From contig NC_133774.1 of NCBI RefSeq assembly GCF_003597395.2, positions 34,118,155 through 34,182,154 on the forward strand: a stretch of 64,000 bases of DNA. Direction: 5' to 3'. The notes beneath the pieces are model-generated. The model was given only the letters and a program-made list of their open reading frames with translations. It was not told the DNA's origin and did not search any database. The position numbers and the translations under genes were made by a program. Positions 12,500 to 24,105 of the stretch are shown here, piece by piece. This DNA comes from Chelonoidis abingdonii (taxonomy: Eukaryota; Chordata; Testudines; Testudinidae). Position 1 is the first letter of the stretch, and each line of letters starts with the position of its first letter.

Positions 12500-12655
12500 T
12501 AAGAACCTGCATTTTTCACCCTATTCTCCAGCTGAGTTCACTGAGGTAAAGAGGGGTCAAATGACTCGCCCAGTGTTGTACGATGAGTCACTGAGTGAAC
12601 CAAGAGAACCTAGGATCCTCCTTGCCCCTAGCCTTTTATATCACTAGGCCACAAG
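12500..12655 (-). mobile_element. MIR-like SINE fragment
   Basis: Read on the plus strand the order is reversed relative to a MIR-type SINE: a GAGGTAAAGAGGGGTCAAAT segment, GACTCGCCCAG, AACCTAGGATCC, and finally a CTAGGCCACA tRNA-like head. The element is therefore on the minus strand. The tail is missing. Confidence 0.5.
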
Positions 12656-12947
12656 GGGTTTCATATGTTTCCTTTTCAACTGCCTTTAAATCTAAACTGC
12701 TAGATTGAATCTTCTTTCATTAAATCCTAATGACATCATTCAAACCATGCAAACAAACATCACATTGGAGTTGTTTTGTTCATATATTAAACCTGTTTCT
12801 TTGTTTTCCTTTATATAACTCTTTTTATATTAAGGTTTTGTTTAATAGTATCCATAAATCAGCATTCTGATCAGATGCTGTAATGAAGCCCTACTAACGG
12901 CAGTCAATATTGCCACTGGCAGGAAGTAGTTTTCTTTCTTCTGGGAC

Positions 12948-13112
12948 CTGATTCATGTTGCTCCAGTTTTATGCTGGTGTATCTTCAATGGGCTCAAATC
13001 AATAGCAGTAAATCAGTTCATAGGATCAGCTCCGCAACTGCTGTAAATCAGCATTGCTCCAATGATTTCAAACAGAGCTATGCTGATTTACCCCAGCTGA
13101 GCATCTGTCCTA
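12948..13112. repeat. Palindromic interspersed repeat (GGACCTGATTCA type)
   Basis: GACCTGATTCATGTTGCTCC at the left and a CTGAGCATCTGTCC end at the right frame a self-complementary unit. TTTATGCTGGTGTA and TGCTGATTTACCCCAG pair as inverted inner motifs. Shorter relatives lie at 25905-26040, 37305-37385, 42475-42560 and 52320-52392. Probably an old non-autonomous DNA transposon. Confidence 0.48.
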
Positions 13113-13740
13113 TAATGTTTAGACAAGCCTACTGTACATACTGCTAGGCCTATCTCAGTCTAGATGAGTAGGTAGTCAGAGGCTCTGGTGTGAGGGTTAC
13201 ACTTTCTCAAAGCAAAAAGCATGATAATCACAAAAATAGACATTTCTGACAGATTTAGTGCCATTTCTTTCTTTTCCTCACACACAAGCAGCTCTTTCTT
13301 TTATAGCTGCTCCTGTGAGGTACATCTGCAGCAGATACACCACCCAGTTGCAGTGTGGGAGACTGGCAGATTCAAAATGAATCCCTTAAAACACATGTAT
13401 GCATTTCGTGTTCAAAATGTAGAAGCAAGACACCAAACGTAAGGAAAAATAAAAGTGCTGTAAGTCAAACTGTATTCCTTCTGCATTTTACAAATTCGGC
13501 CACAGATTTAAACATAGGTTTAATTTCATGTGCTATGAGTAATTCCATTGAAATCAAAGATACTAAATGCAACTGTATAAAATATTAGCATATACTTAGT
13601 CTTTTCCAAGTTGGAAACATAGAGATTCTTATCTGTTCTGTGAAGTGTTTGATATAGTTTTGGGTGCTGAAAATAAATGTTGGGATTTATAAAAGAGCAT
13701 AACAGAATTAGGGCCCCAACTCCCTTGGGTTCTTCCACTT
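13113..13740. other. Unassigned DNA
   Basis: Short overlapping open frames on both strands show no recognisable motif. No repeat could be assigned. Confidence 0.35.
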
Positions 13741-14470
13741 AGGAAGGAACAACCAGTTTCACACATACAGATTGGGAAGAGACTGTCTATGAAGGAGTAT
13801 GGCAGAAAGAGATCTAGGGGTCATAGTGGACCACAAGCTAAATATGAGTCAACAGTGTGATACTGTTGCAAACAAAGCAAGTACTTCTGGATGCATAACA
13901 AGTGGTTGTAACAGCACGAGAAGTCATTTTCCGCTCTACTCTGCACTGGTTAGACCTAACTGGAGTTAGTTGTGCCAGTTCTGGGCACCGCATTTCAAGA
14001 AAGATGGTGGAGAAATTGGAGAGGGTCAGAGGGACACAAGAAAGATTAAAGGTCTTGGAACATGACCTATGAAGGAAGGCTGAAAGAATTGGTTTATTTA
14101 GTTTGGAAAGAGAAGACTGAGAGGGGACATGATAGCAGTTTTCAGGTATCTAAAAGGGTTATCAGAGGAGGGAGAAACTTGTCACTTAGCCTCTAAGATA
14201 GACAGAAAGCAATGGGCTTAAACTGCAGCAGGGGATTTAGGTTGGACATTAGGCAAAAGTTCCTAACTGTCAGGTATTAAGATGGAATAAATTGCCTAGA
14301 GAGGTTGTGGAATCTCCATCTCTGGAGATATTTAAGTGTAGGTTAGATAAATGTCTATCAGGGACGGTCTAGACAGTATTTGGTCCTGCCATGAGGGCAG
14401 GGGACTGGACTCGATGATCTCTCGAGGTCCCTTCCAGTCCTAGAGTCTATGAATCTATGAATCTATGAAA
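13741..14470 (+). mobile_element. CR1 LINE, 5'-truncated 3' end
   Basis: This is the last 0.73 kb of a CR1 non-LTR retrotransposon. It covers the C-terminal end of the ORF2 reverse transcriptase and the short 3' UTR. A broken plus frame reads DLGVIVDHKLNMSQQC near 13812-13860, the conserved region after the RT palm. The 3' end has the usual GACTGGACTCGATGATCTCT and GGTCCCTTCCAGTCC motifs. It finishes with three 8-bp GAATCTAT-type repeats (14443-14468), the CR1 terminus. Stops and indels show it is dead. Confidence 0.9.
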
Positions 14471-15584
14471 TTCCCAACCCCAGTACATAATAACAAAAAT
14501 AATAATGTTTTATGTTACAGATTCAGTCCACTGCATTGGCCTCACACAATACAGGTGGAAGATTGACAAGTCAGTGAACACAGAATTTCCCCAAAGTATT
14601 CCCCAAAGCAGTTCTAGAAACATCTATACTAAATAATTTTGGGGGAGGTTTTCAAAGGCATAAAATGGAATTACGTACTCAAATGCCTTTGACTTTAGGG
14701 ACTAGAGTGTCTTTTGTGCTGTTGAAATCTCTGTCCTTTTTATAAATCCATTGTGAATTGGGTTGCAATGTAAAGTATGTGAGGACATATACATTAAAAT
14801 CCCCTTTATGGGTTTGTTGTGCACTTCGTTTAAGATATACCTATATTTCCCGTCACTGTATTTCCTCTTTTCTACCTAGTAAATATAAAACTGGGTTTAA
14901 AGATATTAATAGAACTAATATTAGTTCCCAATAGCTGATAAGAGTTGCAACATCTTTAGTGACTGCTTACTGTGTAAGCAGATTGCAAATTTTGAGAAAC
15001 AGTTTTCAGTTTACCTAGCTCAGCAAAAACCTTAGAGCCAGTGCTGACCCTAGACAACGTTAATTTTTAGGCAAATTTTGATTCAATATTTATCTGATAG
15101 CAGGGCAAGCAGGACACTTTTGGTGCACACTGACAAATGTACAAGAGTCAGAGATTATTTGACTGATGGAATTGTTTTTGTTTGATATCCGTAGCCTTGC
15201 TTAGCCAGGTCCAAATACTAATATGGGCTAGAGAGGCTTTAGCCTCTTAGTACCTCGCCAGAAACACAGAGTGTGAACACATTTTACTTAAAACTGGACC
15301 AAATTCTCCTAGCCAGGTAATTAAAATGAAAAACAGATGAAGGAAAAGAAAAATTGGCATTAAAAAAAGTGCTAGCTAACTCCCTTCTTCAACAAAACCT
15401 TCAAACATGTGCTTAACTTTAAGGGTGCACTTAAATCACATTGACTTTCAGATAAAGTATAAGATGCTTAAGTACTGCACTGAATCAGGTCACAAGGCCC
15501 AATCCTTTAGTCTGATCCAGGAAGATAGAGACTCCTCAGTAAAAAATCTCTGCATGGGTGCAGAAGTCAACACTCATAGATACT
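14471..15584. other. Unassigned DNA
   Basis: No gene. 15395-15515 contains both arms of the palindromic CTTAAGCA-containing repeat also found at 42925-43042 (ATGTGCTTAACTTTAAG at the left, GATGCTTAAGTACTGCAC at the right). Confidence 0.4.
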
Positions 15585-15857
15585 CAGGGCTGCTGGGGGG
15601 CGGGAGGGGGGCAAGTGGGCAATTAGCCCCGGGCCCAGCAGGGGCCCCCACAAGAGCTTTTCGGGGGCCCTGGAGCAGGGTCCTTCACTCGCTCCGGGGG
15701 CCACGGAAAATTCTCGCAGGGCCCGAGCCCCCGGAGCTTCTTCCGCTCTGAGTATTCGGCGGCGGGGGGGTTCTTCCACTCTGGGGTAGAAGGACCCCCC
15801 ACCACCACCGAATTACCGCCAAAGCGGGACCCACTGCTGAAGTGCCGGGTCTTTGGT
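15585..15857. mobile_element. GC-rich hAT-like MITE fragment
   Basis: An abrupt island of very high G+C begins CAGGGCTGCTGG, a hAT-type CAGGG terminus like those at 31829 and 32866. Inside are the motifs TCACTCGCTCCGG, TTCGGCGGCGGGGG and GAAGTGCCGGGTCTTTGG, shared with the element at 36148-36438. The right terminus is missing, so the copy is truncated. Open frames of 60-114 codons on both strands reflect base composition, not genes. Confidence 0.45.
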
Positions 15858-17282
15858 AAAACATTTTAGCAATACATGTTTTAAAGTCTGAATTGTTCTA
15901 GAAGTCCATTATAAATACCAAAAACACAAAACCAAACAAACCTAGGAAATCTCTTAGCAATTATAGAAAGATAAAGCAGACCCTCCAAGGTATTCTTTTC
16001 AATTCTGACAAACATTGAATACTTAATTCATTAAAAAAAAAGTTATCATTATTCCGTATTAAAATAAGATGTATCCTTATTATCGTTTACATTTCAAACT
16101 GTACAATAGGTGACTCATCTCATAAACCATATTTCTTGGAAATATGGAAATAAAATTTTAAGATTGTGTGAAATTTTCATTTAACCATTTTTCATATCTG
16201 TACATTTTATAAATTGAAATGTATAATGATTGGGAAACAAATTGCCTGACTGAAGTCATCAGTTGGGGCTGTCTTGTACAGATTTACTGTTCAGGGCTCT
16301 AGTTACCTGTGTAATGACCCTAAACCTTAGTGTTAGAAGTTCTTTCTAATCCTCAACTATCCATGTCTAATAAATCCACAAGCCAGTAAAAGAGCTTTAT
16401 TTTCTCTATTGATACAAGTATGGATTTATTTATTCTAAATTACTCACCAGAGAAAGACAATTCATTGAAAAATACCCCTGGAAAATGATTCATTAAAACC
16501 AAGGTGTCATCTTTAAACAAATGTCTGGAAATCTTGTCATCAGAAGTAATTGACTATATATCTTTTTTATTTTATTTGGGCTCTTTCTTCTTTTACATTA
16601 TAGCAAACATTTCTGTTTACCATCTTTTACCTTATAAGTAAATATTGTACCTGCTTTTGCATCCAGCTAATGGGATAGGATCTTTGGGAGATATTCCAGA
16701 TTTTGTAAATTGTTTATATTTCCAGACATTAGACGGAGGTTAAGAATGAAAATATATATCAGTAAGTTAAGGTTCAAAGATATTAAGTGTATTCTAATTA
16801 TTCGAAAACTAAACATTATTAATGTAGGTGATTCAGAGTTAGGTATACTTAAATAAATACACATGGAAATGCACAGTTAAGACACACAACCAGATTTAAC
16901 TCTTTCCTCTGTTAACAGCATACTGTGATTATGGCATTTTAGTGTTGGTGGTCCCAGGTTTGAGGAACCTGACTTTTAAAGACATATTAGATTATTTTTA
17001 TGTATTTTCCTTTCACAGTAGCATTATAGGACAGAGTTAAGGTTGTTTGGATGACAATGTATGATTGTCTTTGAACTACAATTAAAATAAATTTATTTGA
17101 TTATTCCAAAAAATATTTCTTTTCAACCAAACTTTCCTTGTTGCTGGTCAGTTTAAGAAATAAGTATCCCACTTTCTGAATATCTGAGGAATCAAAAGAC
17201 CACTTTTGCACAGAAAATGGAAATCACACGTGTGCTTTCATCCTGGAAGTCACAGATAGAGGGTGAATATGTCCTTTTTAGG
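15858..17282. other. Unassigned AT-rich DNA
   Basis: Nothing recognised. Composition is strongly AT-rich, with no coding frame and no clear repeat boundary. Confidence 0.35.
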
Positions 17283-17372
17283 TCACTGGATCTACTGGAC
17301 CAAACAGTGTTTGGTGTCAGGAACTCCTCAGTTCAATTCCTATTTTGCCACTATATAGCTCTAATTAAATCC
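17283..17372 (+). mobile_element. MIR-like SINE head fragment
   Basis: GGTGTCAGGAACTCCTCAG, GTTCAATTCC and TTTTGCCACTATA are in the order of the MIR-type SINE head. A possible tail section of the same family lies at 17560-17700 (TCTCATTTTAGGCATG, then AACAGGGAAATGATC). Diverged; family call only. Confidence 0.4.
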
Positions 17373-18235
17373 TTACCTCTCTCAAATTCACGCCTATGTA
17401 AAGGCCCAGCGCAAGGCCTAGCCACTTCTAGAAACACACTTAAACTCTCAGAATATGGCTATAGTGGGACATAGCCTTTGTGAATTTCATTCTAGTTATA
17501 TTATCAGTGTGCCTCACAACACTGCTCTCAGGCAAGCAATTGCTTCCCTGAGGAAACCAAAGTTCAGACAGAGTGTCTTGCCCAAGAGTCAAATTGTGTA
17601 GCCTTTGTGTCTCATTTTAGGCATGTGTAAAACAGGGAAATGATCTAACCCAAAGAGGTGTTATACAAACATTAATTATGAATCATACTATATAAATATA
17701 AAGTATTAAGTCAGCTAGTGGTAGAGAGCAGAGTACAACACGGTATTCCATTCTCCCTCTTCATGTGAGTAACTCATGCTGACTCCTGCAAGGGACAAAA
17801 TAGGCCCTAAGAGTTCCTAGTATCTAGCGCCATGCTCTGTCCATTATGGAATGCTGTCTCCATAGCTAAAAGCATGTAAAGACAAGTAATACTGTTACAC
17901 AGTATTATGCACAGTTTTGAAAACTTAACGTATGAATTCAGGAAACTTTTTTTTAAGGACATAGAGTATATATGCAAGGTTTTAGTCTCGGTAATTTTTG
18001 ATGTGTATTTTATAGACACAAAGTATCATGTTAGAGAAGATGTGCATAAAAATATTGGATTGCACATATGCTCAACCCCAGAAAACAATCAGAAATTCCC
18101 TTTCTAATCCAGAAGTGAAAAGAAAAAAATATTACTGAACATTTAAAAAAGGAGGTAAAAACTATTTAAATTACCATTGATTTCCACCCTTTTAAATGAG
18201 ATATTTGGCATTTCCAGTAACAGGGAGTGTATTTG

Positions 18236-19412
18236 AGAGGTAGTAGCTTGATCCAGTGGATAGGGCCCAGGACTCATATTTAGGAGACCTTGGGTGACAT
18301 CCTGCCCTATTAAAGTCACTGTGAGTTTGACTTCATTGACTTCAATAGCACCAGAATTTCACCCCTAGGTTCTACTCACATCTCTTCCTCTTAGGTGAGC
18401 CTCTCTTCCCTTCCCATATTTTCCCTGTCTTGTATACTTAGATTGTAAACTCTTCATACAGTCATACATTCCAAGGCCAAAAGGGACCAATGTGATCATA
18501 TAGTTTGAACTCCTGTACAGCACAGGCCTTAGATTTTCCCCAAAATAATTCCTACAGCAGATCTTTTAGAAAAAAGATCCAACCTTGACTTAAAAAATGG
18601 ACAATGATGGAGAATCCACAACAAACCTTGATATTTTTTCCAATTATTTCTTAAAAATTAATATCTTATTTCCACTCTAAATTTGAATAGCTTCAATGTC
18701 CAGACATTGGATTATTTATTATATCTTTCTCTGATGGATTGAAGAGCCCATTATTTAATTTTTGTTCCCCATGCAGATACTTATAAACTGAGATCAAGTC
18801 ACCCCTTAATCTTTTTGTTAAGCTAAATAGATTGAGCTATTTGAGCTGATCACAATAAGTCAAATTTTCTAATCCTTTCATCATTCTCACAGATCTTCTC
18901 TGAACCCTCTGCAATTTATCAGCATCCTTCCTGAATCATGGGTACTAGAACTGCACACAGTATTTCAGCAGCAGTCACATCAGTACTTAATATAGAGATC
19001 AAATAACCTCTCTGCTCCTACTCAAGATTTCCCTTTTTATGCATCCCAGATTGCATTAGCCCTTCTGGCTGCCACTCCTCCAATTTTTGCATTATCTGAA
19101 AACGTGGTCAGTAATTATTTTGTTTTCTTCCAGAGTAAAACAGAGTAGGGCCAAGATCCAGTCCTAGAGGGACCCCACTCAGTGATGATTCCCCATTTAC
19201 AATTACATTTTGAGACCTATCCGTTAGCCAGTTTTTAATCCATTCAATGTTAATTTTATATCAGTGTAATTTTTTAATCCAAATGTTGCATAGAACTGAG
19301 TCTTCAGGGCAAGAACTATCTCTTACTATGTCTTTGAACACTGCAGTATAATATGGGGCTGAAATTTCAGTTGGGCCTTTAGGTGCCACAATAATATGAG
19401 TAATAATAGTCA
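18236..19412 (+). mobile_element. MIR-like SINE interrupted by a CR1 and a small palindromic insert
   Basis: The head (AGTGGATAGGGCCCAGGACT, about 18252) runs to GGAGACCTTGGGT at about 18283-18295. A palindromic insert follows (about 18296-18367, containing TTGACTTCAATAGCACC), then the body resumes with TTCTACTCACATCTC. The tail begins TTAGATTGTAAACTCTT (about 18440) and is broken by the CR1 at 18456-19294. It resumes GGGCAAGAACTATCTC (about 19307) and ends in AATAATATGAGTAATAATA. TCTTCA flanks both sides of the CR1, a plausible short target duplication. The SINE is therefore older than the CR1. Confidence 0.6.
18456..19294 (-). mobile_element. CR1 LINE, old, 3' part
   Basis: The minus-strand copy is read backwards on the plus strand. 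GGCCAAAAGGGACCAATGTG is the 3' end, followed by CATGATGGAGAATCCACAA-like, AAGTCACCCCTTAATC and CTTCTGGCTGCCACTCCTCC segments of ORF2. Near 19160-19200, CTAGAGGGACCCCACTCAGT corresponds to the RT region after the catalytic box. It is more diverged than the other CR1 copies here and carries many stops. The insertion splits a SINE (see 18236-19412). Confidence 0.8.
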
Positions 19413-19465
19413 GACCTGCCTTTTGTGACTAAGTAGTAGTAATTAAGGGAATGTTAAAAATGAAA
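19413..19465. repeat. Left flank with 10-bp target duplication of the Penelope insertion
   Basis: AAAAATGAAA at 19456-19465 is repeated exactly at 20527-20536, on the far side of the Penelope-like pair. This is the expected mark of one insertion event. Confidence 0.6.
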
Positions 19466-20258
19466 AAACAACAATGAGGAGTCTTTGTGGCACCTTAGAG
19501 ACTAACACATTTATTTGGGCATAAGCTTTCATGGGCTAGAACCCATTTCATCAGTTACATGGAGTTGAAATTACAGGAGCAGATATAAATGAAAGATGTG
19601 ATTTGCCTTACCACGCGTGAGGTCAGTCTAATGAGACAATTTAACTGAAAACAGGATACCAAGGGAGGAAAAATAATTTTGAAGTGATCATGAGAGTAGC
19701 CCATTTCAGACAATTGACAAGAAGGTGTGAATAACAGTGGGGGAAATTAGTATTGGGGAAATTAGGTTTAGGTTTTGTAATGACCCAACCACTCTCAGTC
19801 TTTATTCAGGCCTAATCTGTTGGTTTCCAGTTTGCAAATTAATTCCAGTTCTGCAGTTTCACGTTGGAGTCTGTTTTTGAAGGTTTTTTGCTGAAGAATT
19901 GCCACCTTCAGGTCTGTTATTGAGTGACCAGGGAGATTGACTCTCCAACTGGTTTTTGAATCCTATGATTCCTGATGTCAGATTTGTGTCCATTTATTCT
20001 TTTGTGTAGAGACTGTCCAGTTTGGCCAATGTACATGGCAGAAAGGCATTGCTGGCACATGGTGGCATACATTACATTGGTAGATGTGCAGGTGAATGAG
20101 CCCTTGGTGACGTGGCTGATGTGGTTAGGTCCGATGATGGTGTCCCTTGAATATATATGTGGACAGAGTTGGCATCGGGGTTTATTTTAGGGTTTGGTTC
20201 CTGGGTTGGTGTTTTTGTTCTGTGGTGTGTGGTTGCTGGTGAGTATTTGCTCCCCCAA
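19466..20258 (-). mobile_element. Penelope-like element, minus copy, with GIY-YIG endonuclease remnant
   Basis: On the minus strand from about 20115 to 19930, one frame reads through a Cys pair (MCQQC), then YIGQTGQSLHKR, then INGHKSDIRNH and QKPVGE. This is the zinc-binding linker and GIY-YIG nuclease core of Penelope retroelements, with the catalytic Tyr-Ile-Gly, the Arg after it and the HKSDIRNH helix. The reverse transcriptase upstream is absent, so the copy is 5'-truncated. Beyond the nuclease the sequence decays into a 3' UTR and ends at the left in the inverted tail (AGTCTTTGTGGCACCTTAG, 19490-19508). It is joined head to head with a plus copy at 20261. Confidence 0.85.
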
Positions 20259-20260
20259 CC

Positions 20261-20526
20261 TGAAGGGAATCATAACATTCAAAATCCAGTAGGAGAACAC
20301 ATCAGTCTACCTGGTCACTCAATAGCAGACCTGAAAGTGGCAATTCTTCACATCTTTTCATGTATTTATACCTGCTCCTTTATCTTCCACTCCGTGCATC
20401 TGATGAAGTGGGTTCTAGCCCATGAAAGCTTATACCCAAATAAATTTGTTAGTTTCTAAGGTGCCACAAAGACTCCTTGTTGTTTTTTTCTGTTACAGAC
20501 TAACACGGCTACCACTCAGAAACCTC
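20261..20526 (+). mobile_element. Penelope-like element, plus copy, nuclease end and 3' tail
   Basis: The frame begins NHNIQNPVGEHI (about 20263) and continues LPGHSIADLKVAILHI, the C-terminal half of the same GIY-YIG nuclease. It lacks the Tyr-Ile-Gly core. The non-coding tail follows: GATGAAGTGGGTTCTAGCCC, CATGAAAGCTTATACCC, AAGGTGCCACAAAGACTCC and ACTAACACGGCTACC. With the minus copy it makes an outward-facing pair, each tail outermost, inside one 10-bp direct duplication. Confidence 0.85.
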
Positions 20527-20536
20527 AAAAATGAAA

Positions 20537-22351
20537 GCATTTTCTTTTTACACTGTCCCTATGTTTCCATTTGTACTAGACCTAGTTTTTTAATCCAGGA
20601 TCATTGAAGTCTAAATATAAATTTATACTGCTCTTTAATTAACAAAATGGGGTTTAAAGTTGTAGTTAGGCAGGAATAATTTAATGTACTTAGTGACTTT
20701 TGAATCTCATTCCCTGTGAATGACACAAGCCAGAGGTGTGAGGTCTCTCTCTGGAGTGGCTCCTCTCACTCCCAAAGTTACAGAAGAACAAGAGGCAGAA
20801 GAAATTTAGCGTTATCTGTCTGATTAACAGCATAATAAGGCAGTTTTGAGAAGATAGTTGGAGTGGTGTTGCAGCCTTGTCACCCAATTAGTGGGTCCCA
20901 CCTACCATAGCTAGACTAATTTATCAGGAAGATATCATACAAAAGTATAAAAAAAGTTCTATATTATAACCTTTCAAAAAGATATATGAGAAATATATGA
21001 AAGGTCCATAAAATGTATATGTGTATACACACACAGATGTATACGTTCAATATTGGCATATATATGTATACACACTCACACACAGGTTTATATATATGTG
21101 TATTTCACATATGCATATGCTGAAAGTATATGTTTTATAATCTATTTGTGAAATGGTTAGTGCAGAAATAAATCAACATTCCTTTCTATCTATGGTGAAA
21201 CATTATCTCCAAGTCACATTTTAATTTCATACTTGATGCTTCAGCTCACGCCATGTTTTTAGTTAGCGATGGCCTATTAAGCTGCTAATTTATATACTGT
21301 TGTGAAGACCTCTGTAAATGCTGCTCTATAAATAATAGAGCAGTGATCCATAACCACCTAGAATGTAACAGCATAGAATCCACTGCAGCTAATATGAAAG
21401 AACTGCTGGTTGCTAGGTGCCAAAATGCTGCTTGCCTATTTAGGAACCACTATAGTTTTGTCTCCCTGCTAAGATGACAAAAGTGTAATTAGAGATTAAT
21501 CAAGAGCTGCATTAGTGCCACAGTTTCCTGCAGCCCGACTTTTGTTGCTCACCAGCAGTTAAGTGCATCTGCCTGTATTTACCAGTTCTCTGGAGGTTTA
21601 GAAAGTTATTGTCATTTACAGGGACAGCTATGGTAAGAGTTGTCAAATCATGGGGAAAACTTGACAAAATGCACATAATTAGCAATTTCAGATTTGAGAC
21701 TATTTATTTATTTATGTGTTTATTTGTAACATTCCTCATATGAAAGGTTTTTAATGTCCTGCCTCCATTTATTTACTAGAGTGGAGGTAGAAGTGGGGGC
21801 ATTAGGCATGGACTGTTCATGTCTTCTATTGAATTTTCACTAACATCAGCCTTTTAAATAAAAACTTTGTAAGCAATGCAATCTAGATATTTTATAAGCT
21901 TCACTTTATTTTAGAGAGACCCTTTGTCTTGTCTAATTAGATGGCAAGCTACCTCCAGAGTTTCTGAAACCTTTGTGACACTTTGATTTGTTCCAATATT
22001 CACATATTAGTTTACATCAGTTTGGATTTCTTGACACATTACACTGGATTTGGTCCCAATCATATGCCCATGAGTTGCGTCTTTTACTAGTTGTAGAATT
22101 AGGTGCCCTTCCTTACATATGACTAAGTCATATAAAGCAGGAACTATGGACTGAATCACTCCATCATGTAGTAAAAACCACAGGAGAGTGCCGTGGGGAA
22201 ATAAATTCACTTCCCCTCCAGGATCCTTTCTCAGATTTGTTCCCCATTCTGCCAGGGCATCCATCAAGTTTGAGTATCATACTGCTTAGGTGTGTATTGT
22301 CTCTCTATCTAGTGGCTGGTCCATAATGAGTAAGAACTTACTTTTACTAGC
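20537..22351. other. Unassigned AT-rich DNA with TA/CA-rich simple sequence
   Basis: 21015-21112 is a degenerate TATATG/CACACA-rich simple repeat. No gene or assignable transposon otherwise. Confidence 0.4.
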
Positions 22352-22359
22352 AACTAAGG

Positions 22360-22671
22360 CAGTGGTAGGCAACCTATGGCACGCATGCCAAAGGCGGCAC
22401 ATGAGCTGATTTTCAGTGGTACTCACACTGCCCGAGTCCTGGACACCAGTCTGGGGGATCTCTGCATTTTAATTTAATTTTAAATGAAACTTCTTAAATA
22501 TTTTAAAAACCTTATTTACTTTACATACAACAATAGTTTAGTTATATATTATAGACTTATAGAAAGAGACCTTCTAAAAATGTTAAAATGTATTACTGGC
22601 TCGTGAAACCTTAAATTGGAGTGAATAAATGAAGACTCGGCACACAACTTCTGAAAGGTTGCTGACCCCCG
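22360..22671 (+). mobile_element. hAT-type MITE (CAGTGGTAGGCAACC), 312 bp
   Basis: Left end CAGTGGTAGGCAACCTATGG; the reverse complement of the right end starts CGGGGGTCAGCAACC. Flanks AACTAAGG (22352-22359) and ATCTAAGG (22672-22679) match at 7 of 8 bases, the hAT target length. The AT-rich core contains TATAGAAAGAGACC. The same element in the opposite direction lies at 61664-61974. No coding capacity. Confidence 0.82.
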
Positions 22672-22679
22672 ATCTAAGG

Positions 22680-23034
22680 GTATGTGTACATACAATCACA
22701 GAGTCTGATTGCAATTTATGTGATTACCCAAGTTAATGTTAATCTAGCTAGCTCAGGTACCAAAGCAATAGAGCTGCAGCAACATAGGCTTCACTGTGGG
22801 CCACCTAAGTAATTACCCAGAGTTCCAGGTGGTCTTATATTGCCCATGCAAAAGCCCATGCTGCTGCAGCTTCACTGCTCCATGTACAAGTGTGCTGATC
22901 TATATCATAAACCAGTGGATTATAGTAGTGGGTTACAAAGACAAGTGTTTTGATGGGGTTACTAAAAGAAAAAGTGTGGTGAAATCACTGACTTCTATCT
23001 ATTTATTCTTTTATATTTAAAATGATGAGCAGGT
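22680..23034. other. Possible TIR-element fragment
   Basis: GGGTATGTGTACATAC at 22679-22694 resembles the GGGTATGTCTACACTA terminus of 26968-27262, and the GCTAGCTCAGGTACC region that follows resembles interiors of similar turtle repeats. No matching right end was found, so this is weak. Confidence 0.3.
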
Positions 23035-23700
23035 TTTCTTTGAATTTAGAATAAGAGTTGAAAAACAAAATTTCCATACTGCAGGACATTCAGATACTCC
23101 AATATCTGTTCTCATCTTGAGATCGAATGAAAAGTCACAAGTTCTGAAAATGTTTGGTTTGGAAATGTCAAAACATTTCAATCAAAGTGAAACATTTTGT
23201 GTTCCTGAATCAAAATATTTTATTTTGAATCACTTTGATATTAATCTGCATGTGTCTGAGTCACCAAGGTGCCTCATGGGAGTTGTATTTTGGTTACCTC
23301 ATGCTCCAATTTTCCCTTGGGTGATGTTCCTTCGCTAGGCTATGGTTTTTGTGGAACTCCCATGATCCACTATGGAAGCTGATCCAGAGGGGAGAGATGA
23401 GGTGTTCAGATACTACAATGACAAGCACGGTGTAAGAACCTACATAAAGTAGAATAGAATATGTGGACGATGCACATAAACTACAATCCCCAAGCGGCAC
23501 CATGACAATTCGGGCAGAAACAGATTAAAGATCTATATGAAATAAAAGTTTCAACTTGGTTCACAGACTGAAATGTTTTAATTTGGGTCGAACTGATCTG
23601 ACACAAATATTTCATTTTGATTTTTCTGACAGAAAAAATATAATTTTTTTGGAAAAATCTGTGGAAAAATCCAATTTTGCAGAACCTAGACCGTGCATCA
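23035..23700. repeat. Palindrome-like A/T-arm repeat
   Basis: Left arm motifs (GTCAAAACATTTCAATC, AAAATATTTTATTTTG) pair loosely with right arm motifs (GAAATGTTTTAATTTGG, AAATATTTCATTTTGA). Closer to the centre, CATGGGAGTT (about 23275) pairs with AACTCCCATG (about 23355). Probably an old foldback-type DNA element. The boundaries are approximate. Confidence 0.33.
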
Positions 23701-23849
23701 ACAAGCATTTAACATGAAAAATCTCCACCGGTAAAGAATTCCTAGCCCAGGTGTGTTTCAGACTGGAATACATTTTTATTGCTCATTTACAATGTTTTTA
23801 ATGGCAACACTATGAGAGTTAACAATAACTTAAATTTGGAGAAGCAGAA

Positions 23850-24105
23850 CAATCTACGGAGTGAGGCCCTGGGTTGTGAAATAGGAGGTCTGGGTTCCCT
23901 TCCCAGTTCTACCACTGACTGGTTGTGTGATCTAGGGAAAGTCACTTCACCTCTGTATGTCCTTGTTACACCTTGTATATCTTGTAAGCTGTTTGGGAAG
24001 GGGATTCTCTCTTATGCGATGATACAGTGCCTACTACCATGAAGACCATGATCTGATTTGGGTCCTCTAGGCACTGCTGAAATATAAATACTAATGAGTA
24101 CAGGG
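23850..24105 (+). mobile_element. MIR-like SINE, nearly complete
   Basis: The head contains GGAGGTCTGGGTTCC, CCCAGTTCTACCACTGAC, TGGTTGTGTGATCTAGG and GTCACTTCACCTCTG. The tail runs TTGTAAGCTGTTTGGGAAG, ACAGTGCCTACTACC, GGGTCCTCTAGGCACTGCTG and AAATATAAATACTAATGA. The order and spacing are those of the MIR/CORE-SINE with its LINE-like tail, making this the best-preserved such copy in the window. Confidence 0.75.

Noticed and set aside
15407..15808. Several 60-114-codon frames on both strands
   Set aside because: They coincide with the GC-rich hAT-like fragment and have no domain resemblance.
20537..22351. Possible mitochondrial insertion because of AT-richness
   Set aside because: No mitochondrial gene text or tRNA cluster is recognisable; the simple TA/CA repeats explain the composition.
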